Below are positions 55,483-63,474 of a stretch of DNA of 64,000 nucleotides, piece by piece. This stretch comes from Crocinitomicaceae bacterium. Its GTDB lineage: Bacteria; Bacteroidota; Bacteroidia; Flavobacteriales_D; Crocinitomicaceae. The DNA is taken from assembly GCA_016709005.1 (NCBI GenBank), contig JADJEU010000008.1, forward strand, positions 102,151-166,150, written 5' to 3'. The notes under the pieces were generated by a model, which was given only the letters and a program-made list of their open reading frames with translations, was not told where the DNA came from and made no database searches. Positions within the stretch are counted from its first letter, which is position 1, and every line of letters starts with the position of its first letter. The position numbers and the translations under genes are program-made.

Positions 55483-56982
55483 ATGAAAAAGTTTGTTGTA
55501 TATAGCGCTAGTTTGATTCTCGTTTCTTGCTCAGGAAATTCTGAACCTGAAAAAGAGATTACAAAAGACACCGTCGTTCAAGAAATCATTGATACCATTC
55601 CTCCTTTTGAATCTGTGGAATCAAATTTTACGACCGACAGTTTAATCTTGCCGAAAGGTTTTACTTACAAAGTTTTGTTCAGAGAAGAATTTGATTTGGT
55701 GACACGCGCTGATGGAAAAAAATTTCCGGCAAAAGGAAGTCATGATTTGTCAGTATTTATTCCAAACAAAATGTCTCCATCCACAAAAGGCATGTTGTAT
55801 ATCTCACATGAAACAAAATATGCGAATGCTGATTTAGGCGATGGTGGTGGAGCAACTATTTTTGATATTGAATTAGTTGATGGAGAATGGAAAGTGGTAA
55901 GCGATTTCAGACATGTTGATTTTTCACAAGTAGGTGGAACAAACAGAAATTGCGGTGGAAGCATTTCACCAAACGGCACGGTATTCACATGTGAAGAAGT
56001 TTGGGCACCAAACACCTCGTATTTATGGGCAGATGGAAAAGGACATACTGATACCTCTTTCCAAAATGGACGACCACTTTGGCAAAATATGGGATACATG
56101 GTAGAGGTTGATCCATACACCAACAAAGCAATTACAAAACATTGGAAAATGGGACGTTTTGTACACGAAGATATTCACTTCACATCAGATGGAAAAACAG
56201 CTTACCTTACAGATGATAACAGCCCTGGGATCTTCTTTAAATATGAGACTAAAAAAGCTTTCAATTATGAAGACGGACAACTCTATGCTTACAAACAATC
56301 CGCTGATGGCGAATCAGGTGAATGGTTGTCATTACCAATGGATACCCTCTCTTTAATCAACTGTACAAAAATTGCAATGGAAAAAGGTGCAAGCATGTTT
56401 ATCAGACATGAATGGCTGCAAGAAATCAACGGTAAACTTTACATCACAGAAACGGGAGAAGATAACTTTGATTGGACCGATGGAATTTCAGCCGGTGGAT
56501 CTGTTCCAAATTATGTTGCGGCTACTTTACATCTGGAAGGAAATAAATACGACGATGTTTTTGGACGTATTTTAGAATTTGATCCGGTAACTATGAAAAT
56601 GAGATCCTATTTAGAAGGCGGTTTTTATTCTGATTCATCAGGCTGTTTTTCCAACCCTGATTGTAATACTGCCGTTAACATTGGTAACAAGACATATCAA
56701 GTGATTTGTGAAGATATTAATTGGTATGACAGGGGAAGAGCAGGTAAAGAAGGTGAGATGAATAAACAATTTTTCAACGAGGTTTATTTTTTAGATATGA
56801 GTATTGAAAATCCAACAGCAGATGATTTGTTGCGTTTTGCCGTTACACCAAAAGGTGCTGAAGGTACTGGGGTGATTTTTCTGCCAGATGGTTCGATGAT
56901 TTTAAACATTATGCATCCTGCTAAAACTAATCCGGCCCCGTTTAACAGGTCGTGCACCGTTTTGATTCAAGGTTTTAAATAA
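55483..56982 (+). CDS. PhoX-like (DUF839) lipoprotein
   Basis: The 499-residue protein has a lipoprotein signal (MKKFVVYSASLILVSCSGNS). The body matches the DUF839/PhoX group: GFTYKVLFREEFDLVTRADG, MLYISHETKYANADLGDGG, GGTNRNCGGSISPNGTVFTC, EEVWAPNTSYLWADGKG and NPDCNTAVNIGNKTYQVICE. PhoX enzymes are calcium- and iron-dependent phosphatases with a beta-propeller. Whether this outer-surface member is active is not clear. The small lipoprotein gene follows after two bases. Confidence 0.88.
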   Translation: MKKFVVYSASLILVSCSGNSEPEKEITKDTVVQEIIDTIPPFESVESNFTTDSLILPKGFTYKVLFREEFDLVTRADGKKFPAKGSHDLSVFIPNKMSPSTKGMLYISHETKYANADLGDGGGATIFDIELVDGEWKVVSDFRHVDFSQVGGTNRNCGGSISPNGTVFTCEEVWAPNTSYLWADGKGHTDTSFQNGRPLWQNMGYMVEVDPYTNKAITKHWKMGRFVHEDIHFTSDGKTAYLTDDNSPGIFFKYETKKAFNYEDGQLYAYKQSADGESGEWLSLPMDTLSLINCTKIAMEKGASMFIRHEWLQEINGKLYITETGEDNFDWTDGISAGGSVPNYVAATLHLEGNKYDDVFGRILEFDPVTMKMRSYLEGGFYSDSSGCFSNPDCNTAVNIGNKTYQVICEDINWYDRGRAGKEGEMNKQFFNEVYFLDMSIENPTADDLLRFAVTPKGAEGTGVIFLPDGSMILNIMHPAKTNPAPFNRSCTVLIQGFK

Positions 56983-56984
56983 GA

Positions 56985-57367
56985 ATGAGCATAAAACATC
57001 CGTTATTAATTGTAGTACTGTTCGCATTTTTTGCATGTGAAGAAACCAAAGTGTGTCTCAATGACGAAGCAGCATCGTCAATAATCCATGCCTTTCCTGA
57101 TAGCATTCCTGCAGCATGACGCATGATCTAAAGATTCATTATTTGATCGAAAATTCCTGTGGATCGTTTTTGGAATTTGATGATACTGCCTATGGAAATG
57201 TAGTTGAAATTACAACTATGCTTCGCTACGAAGGTTGCAATTGCGCGCTTGAATTCGTAGAAGATTCGATGTCGTATCAAATGAAACATGATACTGCAGG
57301 AACATTCCTCTACAAATTTTCAATCGGAGAAACTGATTTTGATACGCATGCTGTATTGGTCTATTAA
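56985..57367 (+). pseudogene. Small lipoprotein of unknown function, frameshifted
   Basis: An ATG at 56985 opens a lipoprotein signal (MSIKHPLLIVVLFAFFACEE). The frame ends at a TGA at 57114-57116 after DSIPAA. An overlapping frame carries THDLKIHYLIENSCGSFLEF to a stop at 57367. One missing base near 57110 separates the two; restored, the protein would be 127 residues. It has several Cys residues. No family recognised. It may be one operon with the PhoX-like gene. Confidence 0.7.
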
Positions 57368-57677
57368 GACCGATAGCCTTCTTCAGTTCGATATCTTCCG
57401 TCAATAAAAAAAAATCCGCGAAACTCCGCGTCCTTTATCTGCGAACCTCTGCGATAAAAGCGGTTAGACTTGCAGAATTATTTTCACGCGTTTTAAGACT
57501 TCAAATCAGATCTGCGCAATCAGCGGTTTTAAAATCTGCGCTAATCAGCGGGAAAATTCGATAACCATTCGGCATCAAAATCAATAGTCTTTTCAAAGTA
57601 GGTTATTAAAAAACACCTGTTCGCATAATTTAGTTCTACTTCAATTGAGACGATAGATTCAGCTTTATCTTTGATTC
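57368..57677. repeat. Intergenic region with short direct repeats
   Basis: These 310 bases hold no gene. GATCTGCGCAATCAGCGG (57509-57526) is followed by AATCTGCGCTAATCAGCGGG (57533-57552), an imperfect direct repeat at 24-base spacing. A GCG-rich stretch at 57408-57475 shares short words with the region at 55358. The remainder is AT-rich. The repeats resemble recent dispersed copies rather than a regulatory site. Confidence 0.55.
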
Positions 57678-58628
57678 ATGCCAATTCTCAGCGTTGAAAA
57701 ATTGACGATCAAATACGGAGACAAAACTGTTGTCAATGCCTGCTCGTTTTCACAAATGAAAGGGGAAATTACAGTGATTCTTGGCGCAAGCGGTGACGGA
57801 AAAACTTCTTTATTAAAAGCTGTTGCTGGACTTCTTCCTATCCATTCTGGAAAGGTTATGTATAAAGGCGCGCATTTGAAAGACGCACTTCAAAAATTGG
57901 TTCCTGGTCATGAAGAAATCAAATTGGTCAATCAGGATTTTGCGCTGGATAAATTTCATACCGTCGAAGAAAATATTCGCATGCGTTTGTTGCGTTTTGA
58001 TGAGAATTATAGAAAAGATCGCGTTGAAACGTTGTTGCGATTAACCGGTTTGGTTAAATACAGAACCTTTAAATCAACTGAACTTTCAGGCGGTCAGCAG
58101 CAACGCTTAGCCATAGCACGTGCGCTTGCAGATGAACCTGAACTACTTCTTTTAGATGAGCCTTTTAATCAACTCGATTTTCAAAACAAACAAAAAATTG
58201 AACGACACATTCGTTCGTACATTCGCAAAAACGGAATCAGTGCAATCCTTGTTACGCACAATGGAATTGAGGCCATGGAGTGGGCAGATAAAATCATTTT
58301 TATCCGCAACGGAAAAATAAAACGCATTGATAACCCTGCTGAATTTTTTGCAAAACCAACCAATAAATACGAGGCAGGATTTTTTGGAGAATTGAATAAA
58401 ATCAAAATTAACGACTCCGATATTTATTTCAGACCAGGTGTTTTTAGTCTCACTAAAACAAAAAGTTGCTCTCAAAAATTAAAAGTTGAGTATAAAAACA
58501 AACTTTCTTTGGGGTGGTATTCTGAATACACATTCACCAGTTTTGATCAGCCTTTTAAGGTGTATTCACAGCAACCCATTTCAAATATTAAAGAGATTTT
58601 TATTCAACCAATTTTATTTTTTGATTAA
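57678..58628 (+). CDS. ABC transporter ATP-binding protein without an adjacent permease
   Basis: The 316-residue ATPase has Walker A (LGASGDGKTSLLKAVAGLL), the signature LSGGQQQRLAIARALADEPE, Walker B (LLLLDEPFNQLD) and the switch His (AILVTHNGIEAMEWADKI). A C-terminal extension of about 80 residues (YFRPGVFSLTKTKSCSQKLK) looks like the TOBE-type domain of importer ATPases such as PotA or FbpC. No permease or binding protein gene is near, so its partners are unknown. Confidence 0.88.
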   Translation: MPILSVEKLTIKYGDKTVVNACSFSQMKGEITVILGASGDGKTSLLKAVAGLLPIHSGKVMYKGAHLKDALQKLVPGHEEIKLVNQDFALDKFHTVEENIRMRLLRFDENYRKDRVETLLRLTGLVKYRTFKSTELSGGQQQRLAIARALADEPELLLLDEPFNQLDFQNKQKIERHIRSYIRKNGISAILVTHNGIEAMEWADKIIFIRNGKIKRIDNPAEFFAKPTNKYEAGFFGELNKIKINDSDIYFRPGVFSLTKTKSCSQKLKVEYKNKLSLGWYSEYTFTSFDQPFKVYSQQPISNIKEIFIQPILFFD

Positions 58629-58647
58629 AAAGTCAGAAATTAATTTG

Positions 58648-58669
58648 TATATTTGACGAATAAATCGTC
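58648..58669 (+). promoter_or_regulatory. Promoter and operator candidate of the XRE/S24 regulator
   Basis: TATATTTG (58648-58655) matches the -7 element. Overlapping its end, GACGA (58655-58659) and TCGTC (58665-58669) form an inverted repeat around ATAAA. The regulator ATG is at 58674, five bases later. Binding here would block transcription start, which suggests autorepression. Confidence 0.6.
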
Positions 58670-58673
58670 TTTT

Positions 58674-59477
58674 ATGATTGGTGAAAATTTGAAATTACTG
58701 CGTAAACGCAAAGGAATCTCACAAGAAGAAATCGCTACTGACTTGGGTTTGACGCGTTCGTCTTACAGTGGTTATGAGAATGGAGTTGCTGAGCCCAACA
58801 TCGAAACCTTGATTAAGATCTCGGAGTACTATGACATTTCTTTAGACAAGTTTATCAAACGTGATCTTGGCAAAATTTCAGAACGTGACTGGGATAAAAT
58901 TGATCGCGGAATTGACGCGGACCTTGAAGGAAAGCATTTGCGCATCATTGCAACAACAGTTGATCAGGATAACAATGAAAACATTGAATTGATTCCTGAA
59001 AAAGCACGCGCAGGTTATACAACCGGTTATGCAGATCCTGAGTTTATCAGTGTACTTCCAACATTTCAATTGCCTTTTTTAAAGAAGGACAGAAAATACA
59101 GAACATTTCCAATTAAAGGAGATTCAATGCCTCCGGTTTCAGATGGAAGTTTTGTCATTGCAGAATATTTAGAGAACTGGAACAATGTGAAAGATGGTTA
59201 TCCCTATATCGTGGTGACAGTTGATGACGGAATAGTTTTCAAAAATGTTTACAAGAGATTAGAAGACAGTCAGACTTTTCAGTTGTGCAGTACCAATCCA
59301 AACTACGCACCGTATGAAGTTCACGCAAACAGCATTATTGAGATCTGGAAATTTGTGAATTATATATCATCTGATTTACCATCTTCTGCTTTTAAAGAAA
59401 GTGATTTGACACGCGCCATTTTGGATTTACAAACCGATGTCAAACATTTAAAGAACATCTACATTCCACGAAAGTAA
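58674..59477 (+). CDS. XRE-family regulator with S24 (LexA/CI-like) C-terminal domain
   Basis: The ATG at 58674 gives MIGENLKLLRKRKGISQEEI, the start of a helix-turn-helix continued by ATDLGLTRSSYSGYENGVAE. The C-terminal half has the S24 fold features RTFPIKGDSMPPVSDGSFVI and later YIVVTVDDGIVFKNVYKR, in which a Ser and Lys pair would be the catalytic residues of LexA-like proteins. Such regulators respond to DNA damage in phages and integrated elements, or to other stress. It follows the orphan ABC ATPase, and no UmuC-like gene is adjacent. Confidence 0.9.
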   Translation: MIGENLKLLRKRKGISQEEIATDLGLTRSSYSGYENGVAEPNIETLIKISEYYDISLDKFIKRDLGKISERDWDKIDRGIDADLEGKHLRIIATTVDQDNNENIELIPEKARAGYTTGYADPEFISVLPTFQLPFLKKDRKYRTFPIKGDSMPPVSDGSFVIAEYLENWNNVKDGYPYIVVTVDDGIVFKNVYKRLEDSQTFQLCSTNPNYAPYEVHANSIIEIWKFVNYISSDLPSSAFKESDLTRAILDLQTDVKHLKNIYIPRK

Positions 59478-59486
59478 AAACGAAAA

Positions 59487-59894
59487 ATGAATTCATTCTA
59501 CACAAATTTTAGCAATGAATCTGCCGAACGATTGATTCTGAAACTGCCTGCTGGCACAAGTTTCAACGAGGGGCTCACGCAAATAGAATTCCTAAATGCA
59601 AACGATGATTTCATCGGTCGTTACGAGTTCGGCGGCGAATTGGATTTTGAGCAAATCTCCGAAGTCGGCCTGGCCGTAAACAAATTCAAAAAGAAATACA
59701 AAGGTTTAATCAAAGCTATTATCCACTCAACAATTTCAGTGGATAAATTTATGTTGTATCTGACATCAGAAACAAGTGGAGCAGAGGAGTTGAGTTTGGT
59801 GAGGGGGAGTGAGTATAAAGTTCAGTATTTAATTGTTGTTTGGTTTTATTGTAGACGGATTATTCAATATAATTTGTTTTTTGTGGTTTGCTAA
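59487..59894 (+). CDS. Small protein of unknown function with an anomalous C-terminus
   Basis: The 135-residue frame starts nine bases after the XRE gene. Its first 105 or so residues (SFYTNFSNESAERLILKLPA, VNKFKKKYKGLIKAI) look like a normal soluble protein. The last 25 or so (YLIVVWFYCRRIIQYNLFFV) are strongly hydrophobic and overlap the hicA promoter, which suggests the natural C-terminus has been lost by truncation or a frameshift near 59820. Function unknown. Confidence 0.6.
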   Translation: MNSFYTNFSNESAERLILKLPAGTSFNEGLTQIEFLNANDDFIGRYEFGGELDFEQISEVGLAVNKFKKKYKGLIKAIIHSTISVDKFMLYLTSETSGAEELSLVRGSEYKVQYLIVVWFYCRRIIQYNLFFVVC

Positions 59895-59918
59895 AAAGTA
59901 AATTATTATTTACCTTTG
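59887..59918 (+). promoter_or_regulatory. Promoter of the hicAB pair, leaderless start
   Basis: TTTG (59887-59890) and TACCTTTG (59911-59918) are exactly 20 bases apart, the standard Bacteroidota -33/-7 arrangement. The hicA ATG is at 59920, so transcription would start at or just inside the coding sequence. Confidence 0.72.
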
Positions 59919-59919
59919 T

Positions 59920-60106
59920 ATGAAGTGTTCTGAGGTGTTGAGGATATTAAAGAGAGATGGATGGTATGCGATTTCTCAAAGTGGATCGCATATGAAGTTG
60001 ATTCACGATTTGAAAGAAGGAACGATTATTTTTCCAAATCATGGAAGTCAGGAACTTGGACGTGGTCTAGAAAAAAATTTTCAAACAAGCTGGAATTAAA
60101 AGGTAG
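59920..60106 (+). pseudogene. hicA: HicA-type mRNA interferase toxin, frameshifted at its C-terminus
   Basis: The start reads MKCSEVLRILKRDGWYAISQ, then SGSHMKLIHDLKEGTIIFPN and HGSQELGRGLEK, with the catalytic His in SGSHMK, all as in HicA toxins. The frame then ends in an unrelated NFQTSWN. In another frame IFKQAGIKR and a TAG at 60104-60106 follow. The A run at 60071-60077 has seven A; nine (or six) would join the two and give a 62-residue protein, the normal size. hicB starts at 60111. Confidence 0.8.
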
Positions 60107-60110
60107 AACG

Positions 60111-60495
60111 ATGAAAAAACTCTCAAAAAAAATAACTGTAACAGTAGAAAAAACCAAAACCGGTTATTCTGCTTTTGCTGAAGACTTAGCCGTTTTTTCA
60201 ACCGCAAAAGACATCAATAGCCTGTACAAAAATTTGATCGAAGCCCTGAATTTAAACTATGAAGGCAGTGGCTATTTTGTGGATCAATCAAACATCAAAT
60301 TGAAATTAGATTTGCAGCAGTTTTTTTCAGTATTATCGTGTAATTAACGCAAATTTTCTGGCCCAACGCATTGGAATCCTACACTTTTATCTCAATATGT
60401 TCAAGGCACAAGCAACCTTCTTTCAAAACAAACCGATAAAATCCTGAACGGAATTAATTCAATTGGCAAAGTTGGCGGAGATTCGGTTTGTGTGA
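60111..60495 (+). pseudogene. hicB: HicB-type antitoxin, several indels
   Basis: The intact frame is 60111-60347 (78 codons). ITVTVEKTKTGYSAFAEDLA and TAKDINSLYKNLIEAL are the HicB RNase H-like part. After LQQFF the expected sequence continues in other frames: QYYRVINANFLAQRIG, then NPTLLSQYVQG, SKQTDKILNGINSIG and finally AEIRFV with a TGA at 60493. This is the DNA-binding C-terminus. Joining it requires removing one T in the T run near 60318, adding four bases near 60382, a compensating -1/+1 near 60405-60425 and adding two bases near 60465. The result would be about 129 residues. Either the pair has decayed or this stretch is poorly sequenced. Confidence 0.75.
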
Positions 60496-60584
60496 TCTTG
60501 AATTATTATCTTTTGTTGAATGTTACAAGCAATCCTAACAGACCGACAGTGCGACCATCAACCGACTGACAAAAGCTCACCCGC

Positions 60585-60648
60585 ATTTAGCACATTTGGT
60601 TTTGCCCGACACACAAGCCAACGCTTCGAAAAACCAAAAGAGCTAAAT
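60585..60648. repeat. Long inverted repeat upstream of the methyltransferase
   Basis: ATTTAGC (60585-60591) and TTTGGTTTT (60595-60603) pair with AAAACCAAA (60630-60638) and GCTAAAT (60642-60648). Seventeen of 19 positions pair, around a loop of 26 bases. No T tract follows, so a simple terminator is unlikely. It may be a recombination site, the end of a small palindromic element or an RNA structure. Confidence 0.7.
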
Positions 60649-60732
60649 TTTTCCACCGCGCAAAATTTATCAACAACGGTTTGACAGAACCGAATTTATT
60701 TCATACTTTTGTTACTTAAAGTCAGCACAACA

Positions 60733-62603
60733 ATGATTAAAAAAGGAATTCTAAACCAACTTATAAAAACTCACGACTTGACAAGTCTAGAGCAGCATTT
60801 GGTTTATTCCTACTTGATAAACAATAAACTGAGTTTTCAGAAAAACTCAATACTGACAAGTTACTTTAAGGACTTTGAACATAATGCACAACTTTATTTT
60901 GACACTTCTTCACTTAATATTTCAAGCATCAAGGAACTAGAAAATTATTTGGAGTTAATCATTCCAGTTGGTGACAGAAAGGTTAATGGTGCATTTTTTA
61001 CACCGGATTACATCATTAACTTTATCATTAACGAAATACAACCTAAAGAAAACGACACTAACCTTGATCCAAGTTGCGGTTGTGGTGCATTTTTAGTTGG
61101 CTTGACAGAATATTACAAAAGGACTTTCAGTAAACCAATTGAAAAAATAATCAAGGAAAATATTTTTGGCTCTGACATTCTGGAATACAACATTCACAGA
61201 GCTAAACTCATCTTGACAATTTACGCTTTACAAAACGGTGAACAATTAAAAGACAACGACTTTAATTTATATCATCATGACAGCTTACGAACAAGTTGGA
61301 AAATGAGCTTTGATAATATAGTTGGAAATCCGCCTTATGTAAAATTCCAAGATCTAACAGACGACAACAGAAACTATTTAGCAAAACATTGGACAACTGT
61401 TGAAGGCGGCACCTTCAATTTATACTTTGCATTTTTTGAGCTTGGTTATAAGCTATTAAAACAAACAGGAAAACTTGGTTACATAACACCAAACAATTAC
61501 TTCACGTCCTTAGCAGGAGAAGCGTTAAGAAAATATTTTGAATCAAAAATGTGTGACACGAATTATTGATTTTAGCCACAAAAAAGTATTTGACGCACAA
61601 ACTTACACGGCAATTACATTTTTGAACAAACTGCATAATGAAGCAATTACCTATGACCGCATTAAAGGCGGTTATAGCCCAGAACTGTTCTTAGCCAATG
61701 CTAACGGGTCTCCCAATTACTTAGAAAATTTAAATGTAAAAAAGTGGCGACTGCTTAAAACAGATGAACAACAAAATATCAAAACAATCGAAACGATTGG
61801 CAAGCCAATCGGCAAATTGTTTGATATTTGTGTAGGTATTGCCACTTTAAAAGATGAGATTTTCTTTATTGATGGAAGTAAGCAGAAAAATGGCCGCTAC
61901 CTCAAAACAACTGACAACGGAACATTTGAGATTGAAAAGGCAGTTGTAAAGCCAGTTTATAAAATTTCAGATTTCAGAACACAGGATGAGGTTGAACACA
62001 ATACCAGGAAAATTATTTGTCCTTACAACATAAAAAACGGAATTGCTACCGCAATTCCTGAGAATGATTTCAAAAAGAAATATCCCAAATGTTATGCTTA
62101 TTTTCTTTCTGAAAAAGAAAATCTTTTGCAAGAGATAAAGGCAAAGTAACTTTTGAACCTTTCTTTGTTTGGGGCAGAACGCAAGGACTTACAAGAAAAG
62201 GAAAGAAAATTTTAAATCCAACATTCAGTCAGCATCCAAGATTTTTATTGGTTGAGGAAGATGAAGGATTTTTCACAAATGGTTACGGACTTTATTTCCG
62301 TGAACAAAAAGGAAACGGAATGTTTGACGAATTAATTTATCCAATTACCAAATTGGAGAACATTGATGTAGTTCAAAAAATCCTGAACTCAATTGTAATG
62401 GACTACTATGTAACAAAACCAGCGTTTCTATTGAAGGCGGTTATCCTTGTTATCAGAAAAACTTCATCGAGAAGTTTAATATTCCTGACTTTTCGGAAAG
62501 TGAAATTGAACTTTTGAGAAATCTAAAGGACAAACAAGAAATTGACGAGTTTCTTGTTGAAAAGTATCAGATAAAAGTATTTGCAGGAAATCTTGTAGTA
62601 TAA
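60733..62603 (+). pseudogene. Gamma-class N6-adenine DNA methyltransferase with TaqI-like C-terminal domain, three frameshifts
   Basis: The first frame (to 61569) has an ATG at 60733 and the methyltransferase core: the AdoMet site NLDPSCGCGAFLVGL, KENIFGSDILEYNIHRAKLI and the catalytic NPPY in IVGNPPYVKFQDL. The specificity part continues in a second frame (CVTRIIDFSHKKVFDAQTYT), a third (PFFVWGRTQGLTRKGKKILN, GFFTNGYGLYFRE) and a fourth (SIEGGYPCYQKNFIEKFNIP), ending at 62603. The breaks are near 61548 (A run), 62146 and 62420 (A run). Correcting them gives about 623 residues, a normal size for such type II enzymes. It would methylate adenine in a specific site. The gene at 62567 converges on its end. 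Confidence 0.8.
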
Positions 62604-63465
62604 ATATTTAGAATATCTGCTGCAAAATTTTGATAATCTAATCCAGCCATTGAAATAGTTGAGAGTTGTGGTAAGAAACCATCCTGAATTAGCTCTGCAC
62701 TTGTGTTGTATATTTTTGGAATTGCTCTATCAAAATCAACAATGAGCAAACAGCATCTTTCATATTTGAATTTCTCATCTAAATGATTCACTCTAGAATT
62801 TATAGCTTGAAATGCAGCGATATACTTACCAATATCTATGTTGTTAAAAACCATATTTCCAACAGTGGAGGCATTAGTATACTCTTTAACTGGAATCAAA
62901 TAAACTTCTCCCAAAACCATATTCGGCAACCTTTGGTGTAGGTTTAATGCTTCCGCAAATGTCCGTTCATAAAGAGTATCAAAGTTTTTCCAAATACTAC
63001 TTAACTGACTACGGACATTAATACTTAGAATTGATTCTGTAAAAACAGCACCATAAATATCTTGAAATCCATTCATCATAGTATTTACTGTGAGCTGCTG
63101 TGGGGCTATGTGGATATTATTTGGAATAATAGAAATATCCTGCCTCTTTGTTTTTAAAAACCCTGCCAATTTAAGTTCTTTATCACAAAGTCTTCTTGCT
63201 CTGTTTATCTGTCGTGCTGGTGGGTGTATGACCCTATTTAAATATTCTTTTGATGGATTTATTAAACTTGGGTGGACATTATTATTGAGAAAATCGGACT
63301 TCAATACATTGTGTACATATTTAATTAATCGACTTGTTCTTATCGTACTTGCTTGAGTCCCATTTCCAATAGCGTTTCATAATCCAACTTAATTTGATTG
63401 ACAACTGCTTGAATTGTTAATTGCTGAAATGGTATTCCCGTATGATTGTTAATTATGTTCGGCAT
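62567..63465 (-). CDS. Candidate type II restriction endonuclease, copy 1 (frameshifted near its start)
   Basis: The main frame (62567-63304 and in frame upstream) reads from SRLIKYVHNVLKSDFL to the C-terminus TTRFPANTFI. It is a paralog of the next gene: both share an IN(V/I)RSQ(L/M)SS segment, FDTLYERT, MVLGEVY followed by VKEY, and CLLIVDF. A better N-terminus, MPNIINNHTGIPFQQLTIQA from the ATG at 63465, lies in another frame; one missing G in GGG at 63360-63362 would join them into 299 residues. I recognise no named family. The nuclease role rests only on convergence with the methyltransferase gene, whose end it overlaps by 37 bases. GEVY plus a distant VKEY could hold an acidic/Lys site. 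Confidence 0.6.
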
Positions 63466-63474
63466 ATCTATATT

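Noticed and set aside
57509..57552. CRISPR-like direct repeats
   Set aside because: Only two imperfect units, with a 6-base gap and no spacer of normal length; no cas genes are present.
60585..60648. Rho-independent terminator
   Set aside because: The loop is too long and no T tract follows either arm.
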